DNA of 5,825 bases from a bacterium (GCA_021807065.1 JAKAPO010000168.1:1-5825), one strand, 5' to 3'; positions 1 to 5,303 are shown, numbered from the stretch's first letter. Notes: generated by a model not told the origin, from the sequence alone. A program made the numbers and translations.

Positions 1-435
1 GCGCGGGGCGTGAAAGCGATGACGCTCGAAGGTGGCGACGAGATCGTCGCGATGGACGTCGTCGAGCCCGAGCGCAAAGAAGTGCTGCTCGTCACCTCGC
101 GCGGTTTTGGGAAGCGCACGCCCATCGAAGACTACCGCCACACGCAACGCGGCACGAAAGGTGTGAAAGCCTTTGCCAAAGAGCGCGAAGACATCGGTCA
201 CGTCGTCGACCAGATCATGGTCTCGCCGGACGATCAGCTCCTGATGATCACCTCCGGAAACCAGGTGATTCGCATCCGCGTCGCAGACGTTCGCAAGACG
301 GGCCGCTCGGCGAAGGGCGTTCGCCTGCAGCGCCTCGGCGAGGGCGAGGAGGTGATCGCGGTGACGAATCTCGGCAGGCAGGCGAAACAGATCGCCGACA
401 TCACCGGCGAACCCCAGCAAACGGAGATCCTGTAG
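1..435 (+). CDS. gyrA: DNA gyrase subunit A, C-terminal end (5' partial)
   Basis: The reading frame is open from the first base and ends at TAG 433-435, so 144 residues of the C-terminus are visible. GyrA is the breakage-reunion subunit of the A2B2 gyrase that introduces negative supercoils. The visible part is the C-terminal DNA-wrapping beta-pinwheel. It shows the typical repeated blade pattern: ARGVKAMTL followed by GDEIV, then LVTSRGFGKRTPIEDYR, then TSGNQVIRIRV with GRSAKGVRL and a final GEEVIAVTNL. A degenerate GyrA-box-like stretch (QRGTKGVK) lies after EDYRHT. The breakage-reunion domain and active-site tyrosine lie upstream of the window. The tail is short and only mildly acidic. ParC is the main alternative, but the TSRGFGKRTPIEDYR blade looks more like GyrA. 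The stop lies 3 bp from the stop of the convergent minus-strand gene, and no terminator hairpin fits between them. Confidence 0.93.
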   Translation, partial: ARGVKAMTLEGGDEIVAMDVVEPERKEVLLVTSRGFGKRTPIEDYRHTQRGTKGVKAFAKEREDIGHVVDQIMVSPDDQLLMITSGNQVIRIRVADVRKTGRSAKGVRLQRLGEGEEVIAVTNLGRQAKQIADITGEPQQTEIL

Positions 436-438
436 ATA

Positions 439-681
439 TCAGCGCGCTAGATGGCTGCGGATGCTTTCGAAAAACCCGATGACGATACCGATGATGACGA
501 GCCTGCTCGTGATCATCGTCGCGAGCAACTGGTTGAACCGCGAGTCGACACGATCGAAGTGTTGATTCATCTCTCGCCTTAGGTCGCGCAAAGCGCCCTC
601 AATGGAACCCAGGCGCTTGTCGAGTTGCTCGAAGGCGCCTTCCAGTCTGCTCACGCGTGGTTCCCACGGTTGGGCGGTCAT
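439..681 (-). CDS. Small coiled-coil protein with one C-terminal membrane helix
   Basis: This is an 80-residue protein when started at the ATG whose first base is 681. In-frame ATGs at 690 and 711 are also possible, and none has a clear Shine-Dalgarno. Residues about 8-50 form a charged heptad-like coiled coil (VSRLEGAFEQLDKRLGSIEG, then REMNQHFDRVDSRFNQLL). Residues about 53-71 (ATMITSRLVIIGIVIGFF) are a likely transmembrane helix, followed by a short basic tail ending HLAR. The layout resembles the many small bacterial proteins of unknown function with a coiled coil tethered to the membrane. I do not recognise a specific family and assign no role. The open frame extends upstream to 975, but that part overlaps trxA and reads as arginine- and proline-rich non-coding sequence, so I reject it. 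The gene is convergent with gyrA and divergent from trxA. Confidence 0.65.
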   Translation of the reverse strand: MTAQPWEPRVSRLEGAFEQLDKRLGSIEGALRDLRREMNQHFDRVDSRFNQLLATMITSRLVIIGIVIGFFESIRSHLAR

Positions 682-684
682 CGG

Positions 685-726
685 CTGCATCTTGCCATAT
701 CGCTCTTGCATCTTGCCATGGCGCTC
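685..726 (-). repeat. Two-copy 21-bp tandem repeat at the start of the coiled-coil gene
   Basis: Units 685-705 and 706-726 match at 18 of 21 positions, with a 13-bp perfect core (tgcatcttgccat at 686-698 and 707-719). Read on the minus strand in the frame of the coiled-coil gene, they encode ERHGKMQ and ERYGKMQ. Each unit therefore supplies one in-frame ATG (first bases 711 and 690), ahead of a third ATG at 681. The repeat either duplicates a translation start or lies just outside the coding region. Confidence 0.8.
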
Positions 727-781
727 AAAGGAGAGTGCCCCGCGAGTCCCGCTATGAGACGCGCGAGCCACCGGACGGGCG

Positions 782-807
782 CAACCCTCGACTGGGCAAC
801 GAGGTTG
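782..807 (+). promoter_or_regulatory. Hairpin in the trxA leader
   Basis: Bases 782-790 (caaccctcg) pair with 800-807 (cgaggttg) across a 9-nt loop, with one bulged C. It lies about 30 bp before the trxA start and just upstream of its Shine-Dalgarno. There is no T-tract after it, so it is not an obvious terminator. Its role is unknown and it could be incidental in GC-rich DNA. Confidence 0.35.
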
Positions 808-815
808 AGGGGACC

Positions 816-823
816 AAAGGAGA
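816..823 (+). promoter_or_regulatory. Ribosome binding site of trxA
   Basis: AAAGGAGA at 816-823 matches the anti-Shine-Dalgarno well. It lies 13 nt before ATG 837, which is longer than the usual spacing. An in-frame TAA at 828-830 rules out any start between the site and 837, so the long spacing is real. Confidence 0.65.
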
Positions 824-836
824 ATCGTAACATTCG

Positions 837-1163
837 ATGGCGGCGATAAATGAAGTATCTCAGGCGACCTTCGAGAGCGAGGTGCTGAAGAGCGCCGATC
901 CCGTGCTCGTGGATTTTTGGGCGCCCTGGTGCGGGCCGTGCCGTATGCTTTCACCCGTTGTAGAAAAAGTCGCACAGAAGTTTGCCGGCAAGGCGAAGTT
1001 CGTAAAACTGAACACCGACGAAAATCCGAGCATCGCAGGCCATTACGGCATCTCGGGGATACCGACGCTCATGCTGTTCAAAGGCGGCCAAGTCGCGGAC
1101 CGCATCGTCGGCTACGTTTCCGAGAACGCGATCGCATCGATGCTCTCCAAACACGTCGCGTAG
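837..1163 (+). CDS. trxA: Thioredoxin
   Basis: This is a 108-residue cytoplasmic disulfide reductase, reduced by thioredoxin reductase and NADPH, that passes electrons to ribonucleotide reductase, peroxiredoxins and other targets. The length is that of classic bacterial thioredoxin 1. The redox site is WCGPC, with Cys32 and Cys35 inside VDFWAPWCGPCRM. The buried Asp26 that tunes thiol reactivity is present. The cis-proline is Pro76 in GISGIPTLMLF. FKGG and the C-terminal helix (NAIASMLSKHVA) complete the fold. There is no signal peptide or membrane helix, so it is not a secreted thioredoxin-like protein. ATG 837 is the only possible start because TAA 828-830 lies directly upstream in frame. 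It is divergent from the coiled-coil gene, and the inverted-repeat element begins 7 bp after its stop codon. Confidence 0.97.
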   Translation: MAAINEVSQATFESEVLKSADPVLVDFWAPWCGPCRMLSPVVEKVAQKFAGKAKFVKLNTDENPSIAGHYGISGIPTLMLFKGGQVADRIVGYVSENAIASMLSKHVA

Positions 1164-1170
1164 CTCCTAG

Positions 1171-1332
1171 GAGCCTGTCGGACTTAGGCACATCTCCGTC
1201 CTCCGGCCGCCTTTTGTCCGGATACTTCGTTGCTCATCGGTCACGAAGCTACGGCTTCGCTCCCTCTTCGGTGCCTCGTCTTCGAACAAAGCGCCGCGCA
1301 GAATCCGGAAATGGCCAAGTCCGACAAACTCT
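1171..1332. repeat. 162-bp imperfect palindromic repeat with terminal inverted repeats (MITE-like)
   Basis: The left end (1171-1189, gagcctgtcggacttaggc) and the reverse complement of the right end (1314-1332, gagtttgtcggacttggcc) match at 15 of 19 positions. Weaker similarity continues inward. At the centre a hairpin pairs cgaagc (1244-1249) with gcttcg (1254-1259) around a TACG loop, which in RNA would be a very stable C(UACG)G tetraloop. No coding content is convincing; the minus-strand frame that ends CLSPTGS runs right through both arms. No target-site duplication is visible. A second copy of the left arm occurs at 5234-5262, which supports a dispersed family. The element fills most of the trxA to deaminase gap. 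It could be a non-autonomous transposable element or a REP-like intergenic repeat. Confidence 0.75.
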
Positions 1333-1409
1333 GATGCGATCTCGTCATCCCGAGCGGCATCGAGGGAGACGCCACAAGGCACTGGCGGCCACCCGGCGAA
1401 GGCGGGGCC
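1333..1409. other. Rest of the trxA-deaminase intergenic gap
   Basis: No gene or clear promoter is seen here. The stretch tcgtcatcccgagcggc (from 1343) resembles 'GTCATCC(C/T)GAGCG' intergenic repeats that I recall from several bacterial phyla, so it may be another repeat fragment. Only a weak purine-rich stretch (gaaggcgggg, 1398-1407) precedes the next start codon. Confidence 0.3.
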
Positions 1410-2456
1410 ATGCTCGACGTTGGCGCCTTACCGAAGGCGGAACTGCACGTACACATCGAGGGGACGTTCGAACCCGAGCTGATCTTCGAGATCGCGGAGC
1501 GCAATCGCATCACGCTTCCCTATCGCAACGTCGGCGAGCTTCGCAAGGCCTATGACTTCAAGAACCTGCCGTCATTTCTCGACGTCTATTACGCCGGGAT
1601 GAACGTCTTGCAGATCGAGCAAGACTACTACGATCTCACGATCGCCTACCTGCGCCGGGCCGCCGAACAAAACGTACGCCATGCGGAGATATTCTTCGAT
1701 CCGCAGGCGCACACGTTGCGAGGGATCGCATTTGACACGGTGATCGAAGGTCTGCGCGCGGCGCTTCGCGATGGCGAGCGCGAACTCGGCGTCACCTCGA
1801 GTCTCATCCTCTGCTTCCTGCGCGACCGCTCGGAAGAGTCGGCGATGCAGACCTTCGATAGCGCGCTGCGCAATTGCGATCGCATCGTCGCCGTCGGACT
1901 CGACTCCGCCGAGATCGGAAATCCGCCATCCAAGTTTGCAAGCGTCTTCGAACGCGCGCGGGCCGAAGGATTTCACACCGTTGCGCATGCCGGCGAGGAA
2001 GGGCCGCCGGAGTACGTCTGGGAGGCGCTCGACGTTCTCAAGGTTTCACGTATCGATCATGGCGTGCGTTGCATGGAAGATGCTGCGCTGGTCGAGCGCC
2101 TACGCCGCGAGCGCGTACCGCTTACGGTGTGCCCGCTCTCGAACGTGAGGCTGAAGGTCGTTCCCGACCTCGCGCATCATTCGCTCAAACGGATGCTCGA
2201 CGCGGGTCTGGCGGTTACCGTCAACTCCGACGACCCCGCCTATTTCGGCGGCTACGTCGCGGAGAACTACGCGCGCAGCGCGGAGGCGCTCGGCTTGACC
2301 GACGAGCACCTGCTCGCGCTAGCCCGAACCTCATTCGAAGCGTCGTTCATCGACGATGGAGAGAGGCGGCGGCTGCTGGCAGAGATTCCAGCGGCGAGGT
2401 TCGAGGGCGCTTCCGCACAATGGCCCGCCGCAGGATGTGCCCAGCGGCTGGCCTAA
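1410..2456 (+). CDS. Adenosine/adenine deaminase family amidohydrolase, probably adenine deaminase
   Basis: This 348-residue cytoplasmic zinc-dependent hydrolase of the metallo-dependent TIM-barrel superfamily probably converts adenine to hypoxanthine, or adenosine to inosine, in purine salvage. The family residues are all in place. His13 and His15 (ELHVHIEG), His193 (HAGEE) and Asp274 (NSDDP) bind the metal. Glu196 is the proton donor, His217 lies in RIDHG, and Asp275 is next to the metal Asp. The segment AEIFFDPQAHTLRG (92-105) and NSDDPAYFGGY are features I associate with the adenine deaminase subgroup (yeast Aah1, Pseudomonas PA0148) rather than classical adenosine deaminase. The N-terminus LPKAELHVHIEGTFEPEL fits the start at ATG 1410, although its Shine-Dalgarno is weak. 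The last 18 or so residues (from Phe331) are a low-complexity tail. The repeat element upstream separates it from trxA, and the lipoprotein gene starts 49 bp after its stop. Confidence 0.88.
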   Translation: MLDVGALPKAELHVHIEGTFEPELIFEIAERNRITLPYRNVGELRKAYDFKNLPSFLDVYYAGMNVLQIEQDYYDLTIAYLRRAAEQNVRHAEIFFDPQAHTLRGIAFDTVIEGLRAALRDGERELGVTSSLILCFLRDRSEESAMQTFDSALRNCDRIVAVGLDSAEIGNPPSKFASVFERARAEGFHTVAHAGEEGPPEYVWEALDVLKVSRIDHGVRCMEDAALVERLRRERVPLTVCPLSNVRLKVVPDLAHHSLKRMLDAGLAVTVNSDDPAYFGGYVAENYARSAEALGLTDEHLLALARTSFEASFIDDGERRRLLAEIPAARFEGASAQWPAAGCAQRLA

Positions 2457-2490
2457 TGAGGTTCGGACCAACTTCCCGCCTTTTTGCTTT

Positions 2491-2505
2491 GGGAGGATAC
2501 TCCTC
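2491..2505 (+). promoter_or_regulatory. Strong ribosome binding site inside a small hairpin
   Basis: GGGAGG at 2491-2496 lies 9 nt before ATG 2506 and fixes that start over the in-frame ATG at 2356. Bases 2493-2497 (gagga) are exactly complementary to 2501-2505 (tcctc) across a 3-nt loop, so the site could partly hide itself in the mRNA. Confidence 0.7.
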
Positions 2506-3552
2506 ATGACTCGAGTTTCAAGGCTTTTGGCGACCGGTACCATGGTTGGGCTGAGCCTCGTAGTGGCAGCCTGCAAGGGGCCGGGAGCCTCGGTCGCCCC
2601 GGGCGGCTTCGCGCCGCTCTCGCCGGGCGGCACCCCACACGCGCAGTACGTGGTAGTCGGCGACATCGGCAACCACTCGTTGCTCACCTATAATCTCGGT
2701 ACCAGCAGTGCGCTGAGCACCGGCAACCTTTCGCCGGCGTACAACAACCACAGCGCGACGATCAGCAGGCCGTTCTTCATCTTTAACGATTTCCAGAGTA
2801 ACCTCTGGGCCGCGAACTTCGGCAATGCCTCGGTCACCTGGTACGCCGTCAACGCGACCGGCGGAACCCCGGTCTACCACACGCTCAGCGGCCCCGCGAC
2901 GACGTTCGCCTGTCCGACCGGCATCTATATCTCGCAGAACGGTACCATCTACGTCGCGGACACCTGCGCAACCAAAATCGACATCTTCGCACCCAATCCG
3001 AGCAAGGCCAACACGGCGCCCTCCGCGTGGATCTCCGGCTCGAACACGACGCTCGGATGCCCGCAGGGTCTTTCGCTCGACTCGCAGGGCAATATCTGGG
3101 TGGCGGACTGCTCCAATGCGAGTGCCGTTCCCGTGATCGACGAGTTCGCACCCGTCGCTTTGGGATCGGGAGCAAATAACATTGCGCCGAAGGCCGTGAT
3201 TACCAGTGCGGCGCTTTCCGTACCGCTCGAGCTCTACATCGATTTCCAGAACCACCTGTGGATCGGCGACAACGGTATCCCCGGAGTCGTCGAGTTCACC
3301 ATGACCGGTGGCTCGCAGACGCCGCTCTGCCAGATCTCCGGCTCGAACACGGGATTCGGCAGCGGGCAGATAACCGCCGCAGTGGATAACGGTGGCTACG
3401 TCTACATCGTCAGCAACAACCTTCCCCAGATCGACATATTCCGCCCCGGCCACTGCGGCAACATCGCGCCGGACTTCACGATTAGCGGCGGCGCGACCGG
3501 CATGAGCGAACCGAGCGCCGTGCTCGTGTACTCGACTAGCACGGACTACTAA
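2506..3552 (+). CDS. NHL-like beta-propeller lipoprotein
   Basis: This is a 348-residue exported protein of unknown ligand. The N-terminus is a lipoprotein signal peptide: basic MTRVSR, a hydrophobic core, then VVAAC, with Cys23 as the likely lipidated residue. A short Gly/Pro/Ala linker follows. From about residue 45 the sequence repeats an NHL/SMP-30-like pattern. Blades contain NLWAANFG, GTIYVADT, GNIWVADC, NHLWIGDN and GYVYIVSN, each followed by a strand such as IDIFAPN or IDEFAPV, and then AP..xISG linkers. Phrases such as CPTGIYIS and CPQGLSLD open individual blades. The repeats predict a propeller fold, but no catalytic residues stand out. Vgb-like lyase and generic SMP-30 or NHL scaffold are the nearest descriptions. 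ATG 2506 is chosen for its Shine-Dalgarno and because the signal peptide then sits at the N-terminus. It is followed by a hairpin and another propeller gene, which suggests a local propeller cluster. Confidence 0.85.
   Translation: MTRVSRLLATGTMVGLSLVVAACKGPGASVAPGGFAPLSPGGTPHAQYVVVGDIGNHSLLTYNLGTSSALSTGNLSPAYNNHSATISRPFFIFNDFQSNLWAANFGNASVTWYAVNATGGTPVYHTLSGPATTFACPTGIYISQNGTIYVADTCATKIDIFAPNPSKANTAPSAWISGSNTTLGCPQGLSLDSQGNIWVADCSNASAVPVIDEFAPVALGSGANNIAPKAVITSAALSVPLELYIDFQNHLWIGDNGIPGVVEFTMTGGSQTPLCQISGSNTGFGSGQITAAVDNGGYVYIVSNNLPQIDIFRPGHCGNIAPDFTISGGATGMSEPSAVLVYSTSTDY
3030..3048 (+). repeat. 19-nt exact repeat inside the NHL gene (copy 1 of 2)
   Basis: The sequence gatctccggctcgaacacg occurs here and again at 3333-3351, 303 bp (101 codons) later and in the same frame. 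It encodes ISGSNT in two propeller blades. Identity at nucleotide level, including third positions, suggests recent duplication or gene conversion between blades. Confidence 0.8.
3333..3351 (+). repeat. 19-nt exact repeat inside the NHL gene (copy 2 of 2)
   Basis: This is the second copy of the 3030-3048 sequence, again coding ISGSNT between two blades of the propeller. Confidence 0.8.
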
Positions 3553-3572
3553 CGCCGAAGACCGTTATTCCC

Positions 3573-3603
3573 AGGGCTCCAGGGCATTGCGCTCCGGAGC
3601 CCT
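3573..3603 (+). terminator. Possible terminator hairpin after the NHL lipoprotein gene
   Basis: Bases 3573-3580 (agggctcc) pair perfectly with 3596-3603 (ggagccct) across a 15-nt loop, 20 bp after the stop codon. Only a weak T-containing tail (aacgttt) follows. It may be a weak intrinsic terminator or an mRNA-stabilising stem between the two propeller genes. Confidence 0.5.
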
Positions 3604-3624
3604 AACGTTTGCGGAGTTCGTCTT

Positions 3625-3630
3625 GGAGGA
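3625..3630 (+). promoter_or_regulatory. Ribosome binding site of the YVTN propeller gene
   Basis: GGAGGA at 3625-3630 lies 8 nt before ATG 3639, an ideal spacing. It favours this start over the in-frame TTG at 3609. An in-frame TAA at 3603-3605 blocks any longer reading. Confidence 0.75.
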
Positions 3631-3638
3631 AGTCAGCG

Positions 3639-4559
3639 ATGCCGCTCGTTCCGTTTACGCCGCCGCAACCGGTCGCTACGCAGCCCGGCAAGCACTACTT
3701 CGACTACGTCACCGTCGACGCACGGCGTAGGCGCGTCTACGCAGCGCACGGCGGCAACGACTCGCTGCTCATCGTCAACGCGGATACCGGCAAAGTGTTG
3801 GGCCAGGTGCGAGTCGGCCCGATGGCCGGCGTGGCGGTGAACCCGCAGACGGGTGACGTCTACACCGGCGACGGGCGCGGCGAAGCGGTTTCGGAGGTCG
3901 ATCCGGTGACCATGAAGGAGGTGCACCGCGTCGGCGTACCGGGGCACGTCGATGCGATTGCCTACGATCCGCTCTACCACCGCATCTATGCCGACGAAGA
4001 CGACGGCACGCGCCTCTTCGTCATCGACGCGCGCTCGTTCACGCTCGTGAAGACGATCAGGCTGCCCGGCCACAAACCGGAGTATCTGGCCATCGACCCG
4101 CGAACGCACGACCTCTACCAGAACATCGCGACCAACAGCGAGATCGTCGTCATCGACCCGAAGACGCTGACGATTGCGCGCACGATTCCGACCCCGCAGA
4201 TCTCGGACAACCACCCGCTGCAGATCGACGAGCGGGATGGCACGCTGCTGGTTGCCGGCGAGAACGGCGTGCTCGCCATCTACACGCTCGCGGGCCGCCA
4301 CGTCGCCTCCACCTCGATTCCAACGTTCGTCGACCAGTGCGCGCTCGACGAGAGCCGCCAGGTCCTCGCCTGCGCAGCGAAATCCAGCATCGTGGTCTAC
4401 GGCGTCGCAGCGAACGCGCCGCCGCGGCTCATCGCCGAACTTCCCGTCGGACATCGCATGCACAACGTCGGCATCGACGTGCTGACGGGCCGCATCTGGG
4501 CCGTCTGGGGCTCGCCCTCCGGCGACTTCGTGCAAGGCTTCACCTGGAAACGGCAATGA
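3639..4559 (+). CDS. YVTN/YncE-type beta-propeller protein
   Basis: This 306-residue protein is built from about seven blades of 40-45 residues with the YVTN-family pattern. Examples are RRVYAAHGGNDSLLIVNADT with GKVLGQVRVG, GDVYTGDGRG with VDPVTMKEVHRVGV, HRIYADEDDG with LFVIDARSFTLVKTIRL, HDLYQNIATNSEIVVIDP and the last blade GRIWAVWGSPSGDFVQGF. Relatives usually act outside the cytoplasm as binding or scaffold domains, and no enzymatic residues are evident here. The protein begins MPLVPFTPPQPVATQPGKHY without a signal peptide or membrane helix, and an in-frame stop at 3603-3605 excludes an upstream extension. It is therefore predicted cytoplasmic, or it has lost its export signal. It follows the NHL lipoprotein gene by 86 bp, which contain a hairpin, so co-transcription is possible but not assured. 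The ligand and role are unknown. Confidence 0.83.
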   Translation: MPLVPFTPPQPVATQPGKHYFDYVTVDARRRRVYAAHGGNDSLLIVNADTGKVLGQVRVGPMAGVAVNPQTGDVYTGDGRGEAVSEVDPVTMKEVHRVGVPGHVDAIAYDPLYHRIYADEDDGTRLFVIDARSFTLVKTIRLPGHKPEYLAIDPRTHDLYQNIATNSEIVVIDPKTLTIARTIPTPQISDNHPLQIDERDGTLLVAGENGVLAIYTLAGRHVASTSIPTFVDQCALDESRQVLACAAKSSIVVYGVAANAPPRLIAELPVGHRMHNVGIDVLTGRIWAVWGSPSGDFVQGFTWKRQ

Positions 4560-4569
4560 CAACGATGCA

Positions 4570-4597
4570 GCGTCTCCGACCCGGCTGAAGGAGACGC
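4570..4597 (+). terminator. Possible terminator hairpin after the YVTN gene
   Basis: Bases 4570-4577 (gcgtctcc) pair perfectly with 4590-4597 (ggagacgc) across a 12-nt loop, starting 10 bp after the stop. The nearest T-rich bases (ccctttg, 4608-4614) are about 10 bp away, so as an intrinsic terminator it is weak. Confidence 0.5.
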
Positions 4598-4638
4598 GGC
4601 TCGAGTCCCTTTGACAGACTGACATACAGACCGCGATC

Positions 4639-4812
4639 ATGGGCGGCACGCACACGACGATTCGGCTTCCCGAAGCGCTCCGGCGCCGGGAGAAGCGACC
4701 TCCCCGGCGCGCGCTGAGGCTCCCGGTGAGCACGGTTGCCGGAGGATTGCGAGCCGGCGTCGATTTGAACAGCACCGCGGACTTGCTTGATCTGCTAGAG
4801 CACCGCTGGTGA
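4639..4812 (+). CDS. Short VapB-like antitoxin, probably internally truncated
   Basis: This 57-residue ORF starts with THTTIRLPEALRRREKR, the usual beginning of a ribbon-helix-helix DNA-binding domain (strand plus first helix). It ends with LRLPVSTVAGGLRAGVDLNS and TADLLDLLEHRW, which resembles the toxin-binding tail of VapB-type antitoxins. Relatives I recall are about 80 residues. The second helix, expected between these parts, is absent, and only a short PPRR stretch links them. An in-frame internal deletion is likely, so dimerisation and operator binding are doubtful. Other frames of the region do not restore a helix. TGA 4810-4812 overlaps the GTG start of the PIN toxin by 4 bp, the normal coupled arrangement for such pairs. 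No good Shine-Dalgarno precedes ATG 4639. The identification rests on the tail, the N-terminus and the neighbouring PIN remnant. Confidence 0.6.
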   Translation: MGGTHTTIRLPEALRRREKRPPRRALRLPVSTVAGGLRAGVDLNSTADLLDLLEHRW

Positions 4813-5233
4813 TCCTACCCGACGCAACCGTTCTCATCCACGCGTTTCGCCGCGATTCGAAGGATCACGCCCGGTAGAAGGCTTGGCTCGAAGGAGTCGT
4901 AAACGAATCGGCCGCCTTCGGCATCTCGCCGCAGGTATTGGCGAGCTCGTGCGGGTCTGCACCGACCCTCGCATCTTCGTGAGGCCGAGTTCAACAGTGG
5001 AAACGCTTAGGTTTTGCCGAGCACTGCTCGATCAGCCGAACGCAACCCAGGTCATCCCTGGGGATCGGCACTGGGCGATTTTCGAGCGCCTATGCCGAGA
5101 ATCCAAAGCATCGGGGAATCTCGTGCAAGATGCGTGGTTCGCTGCCGTCGCCGTGGAGTGGGGCTGCAAGTGGATCACTGCCGACCGGGACTACGCGCGT
5201 TTCGCCGGACTTCGCTGGCGCGCACCCTTCTAA
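4809..5233 (+). pseudogene. VapC-like PIN-domain toxin, broken by a nonsense codon and a frameshift
   Basis: From GTG 4809 the frame reads VILPDATVLIHAFRRDSKDH, the start of a PIN ribonuclease with its first acidic residue (Asp5). It then hits TAG at 4875-4877, where relatives would have a codon such as Tyr. Past that stop the same frame continues KAWLEGVVNE through GISPQVLAS to about 4946. Homology then moves to another frame, consistent with loss of one base. That frame reads ELVRVCTDPRIFVRPS, FCRALLDQPNA, HWAIFERLCRES, GNLVQDAWFAAVAVEWG and ITADRDYARFAGLRWRAPF, ending at TAA 5231-5233. The later acidic residues (QDAWFAA and TADRD) are intact. A functional relative would be an RNA-cleaving toxin neutralised by the adjacent antitoxin. 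A separate start at 4883 would give only the C-terminal part, without Asp5. Two independent lesions suggest a dead toxin, although assembly error is possible. Confidence 0.8.
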
Positions 5234-5262
5234 GAGCCTGTCGGATTATGGCTCATCTCCGG
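5234..5262. repeat. Partial second copy of the terminal repeat arm
   Basis: Starting directly after the toxin stop codon, gagcctgtcgga and catctccg are shared with the left arm at 1171-1198. The match is 24 of 28 positions. Similarity ends around 5261, and no right arm or central hairpin is present before clpB. It is a truncated or solo copy. It forms part of the 70-bp gap before clpB, where I saw no CIRCE-like operator and no clear promoter. Confidence 0.7.
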
Positions 5263-5303
5263 GAGCGCAACCCGCTCGCCGCCGATAGCGGTATTAGAGG
5301 GCA

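Noticed and set aside
805..833. TTGAGG, 17 bp, TAACAT as a trxA promoter for a leaderless mRNA
   Set aside because: The -10-like element ends 3 nt before the ATG, which would put the transcript start at or inside the start codon. It also overlaps a good Shine-Dalgarno that would then be unused.
1167..1382. Minus-strand 71-codon frame through the repeat element, ending CLSPTGS
   Set aside because: It merely reads through the inverted repeat arms. The similar ending at 5234 follows from the shared DNA repeat and is not evidence of a protein.
917..1555. Plus-strand open frame of 212 codons overlapping trxA and the deaminase start
   Set aside because: It is an out-of-frame shadow rich in Arg and Ser, runs through the palindromic repeat, and overlaps two well-supported genes.
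2518..3453. Long minus-strand open frame of 311 codons opposite the NHL lipoprotein gene
   Set aside because: Its composition is typical of an antisense shadow, while the plus strand has a lipoprotein signal and repeated propeller blades.
4611..4616. Perfect TTGACA upstream of the antitoxin
   Set aside because: No acceptable -10 element lies 16-18 bp downstream (cgatca or gatcat only), so I do not call a promoter.
3633..4775. Long minus-strand open frame of 380 codons opposite the YVTN gene
   Set aside because: It is arginine-, valine- and aspartate-rich shadow sequence of the GC-rich plus-strand gene, which has clear YVTN blades and a strong ribosome site. No recognisable domain is present.
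4875..4877. TAG read-through or stop-codon recoding in the PIN gene
   Set aside because: A separate frameshift follows about 70 bp later, and gyrA and trxA in this window end at TAG, so ordinary gene decay or sequencing error is simpler.
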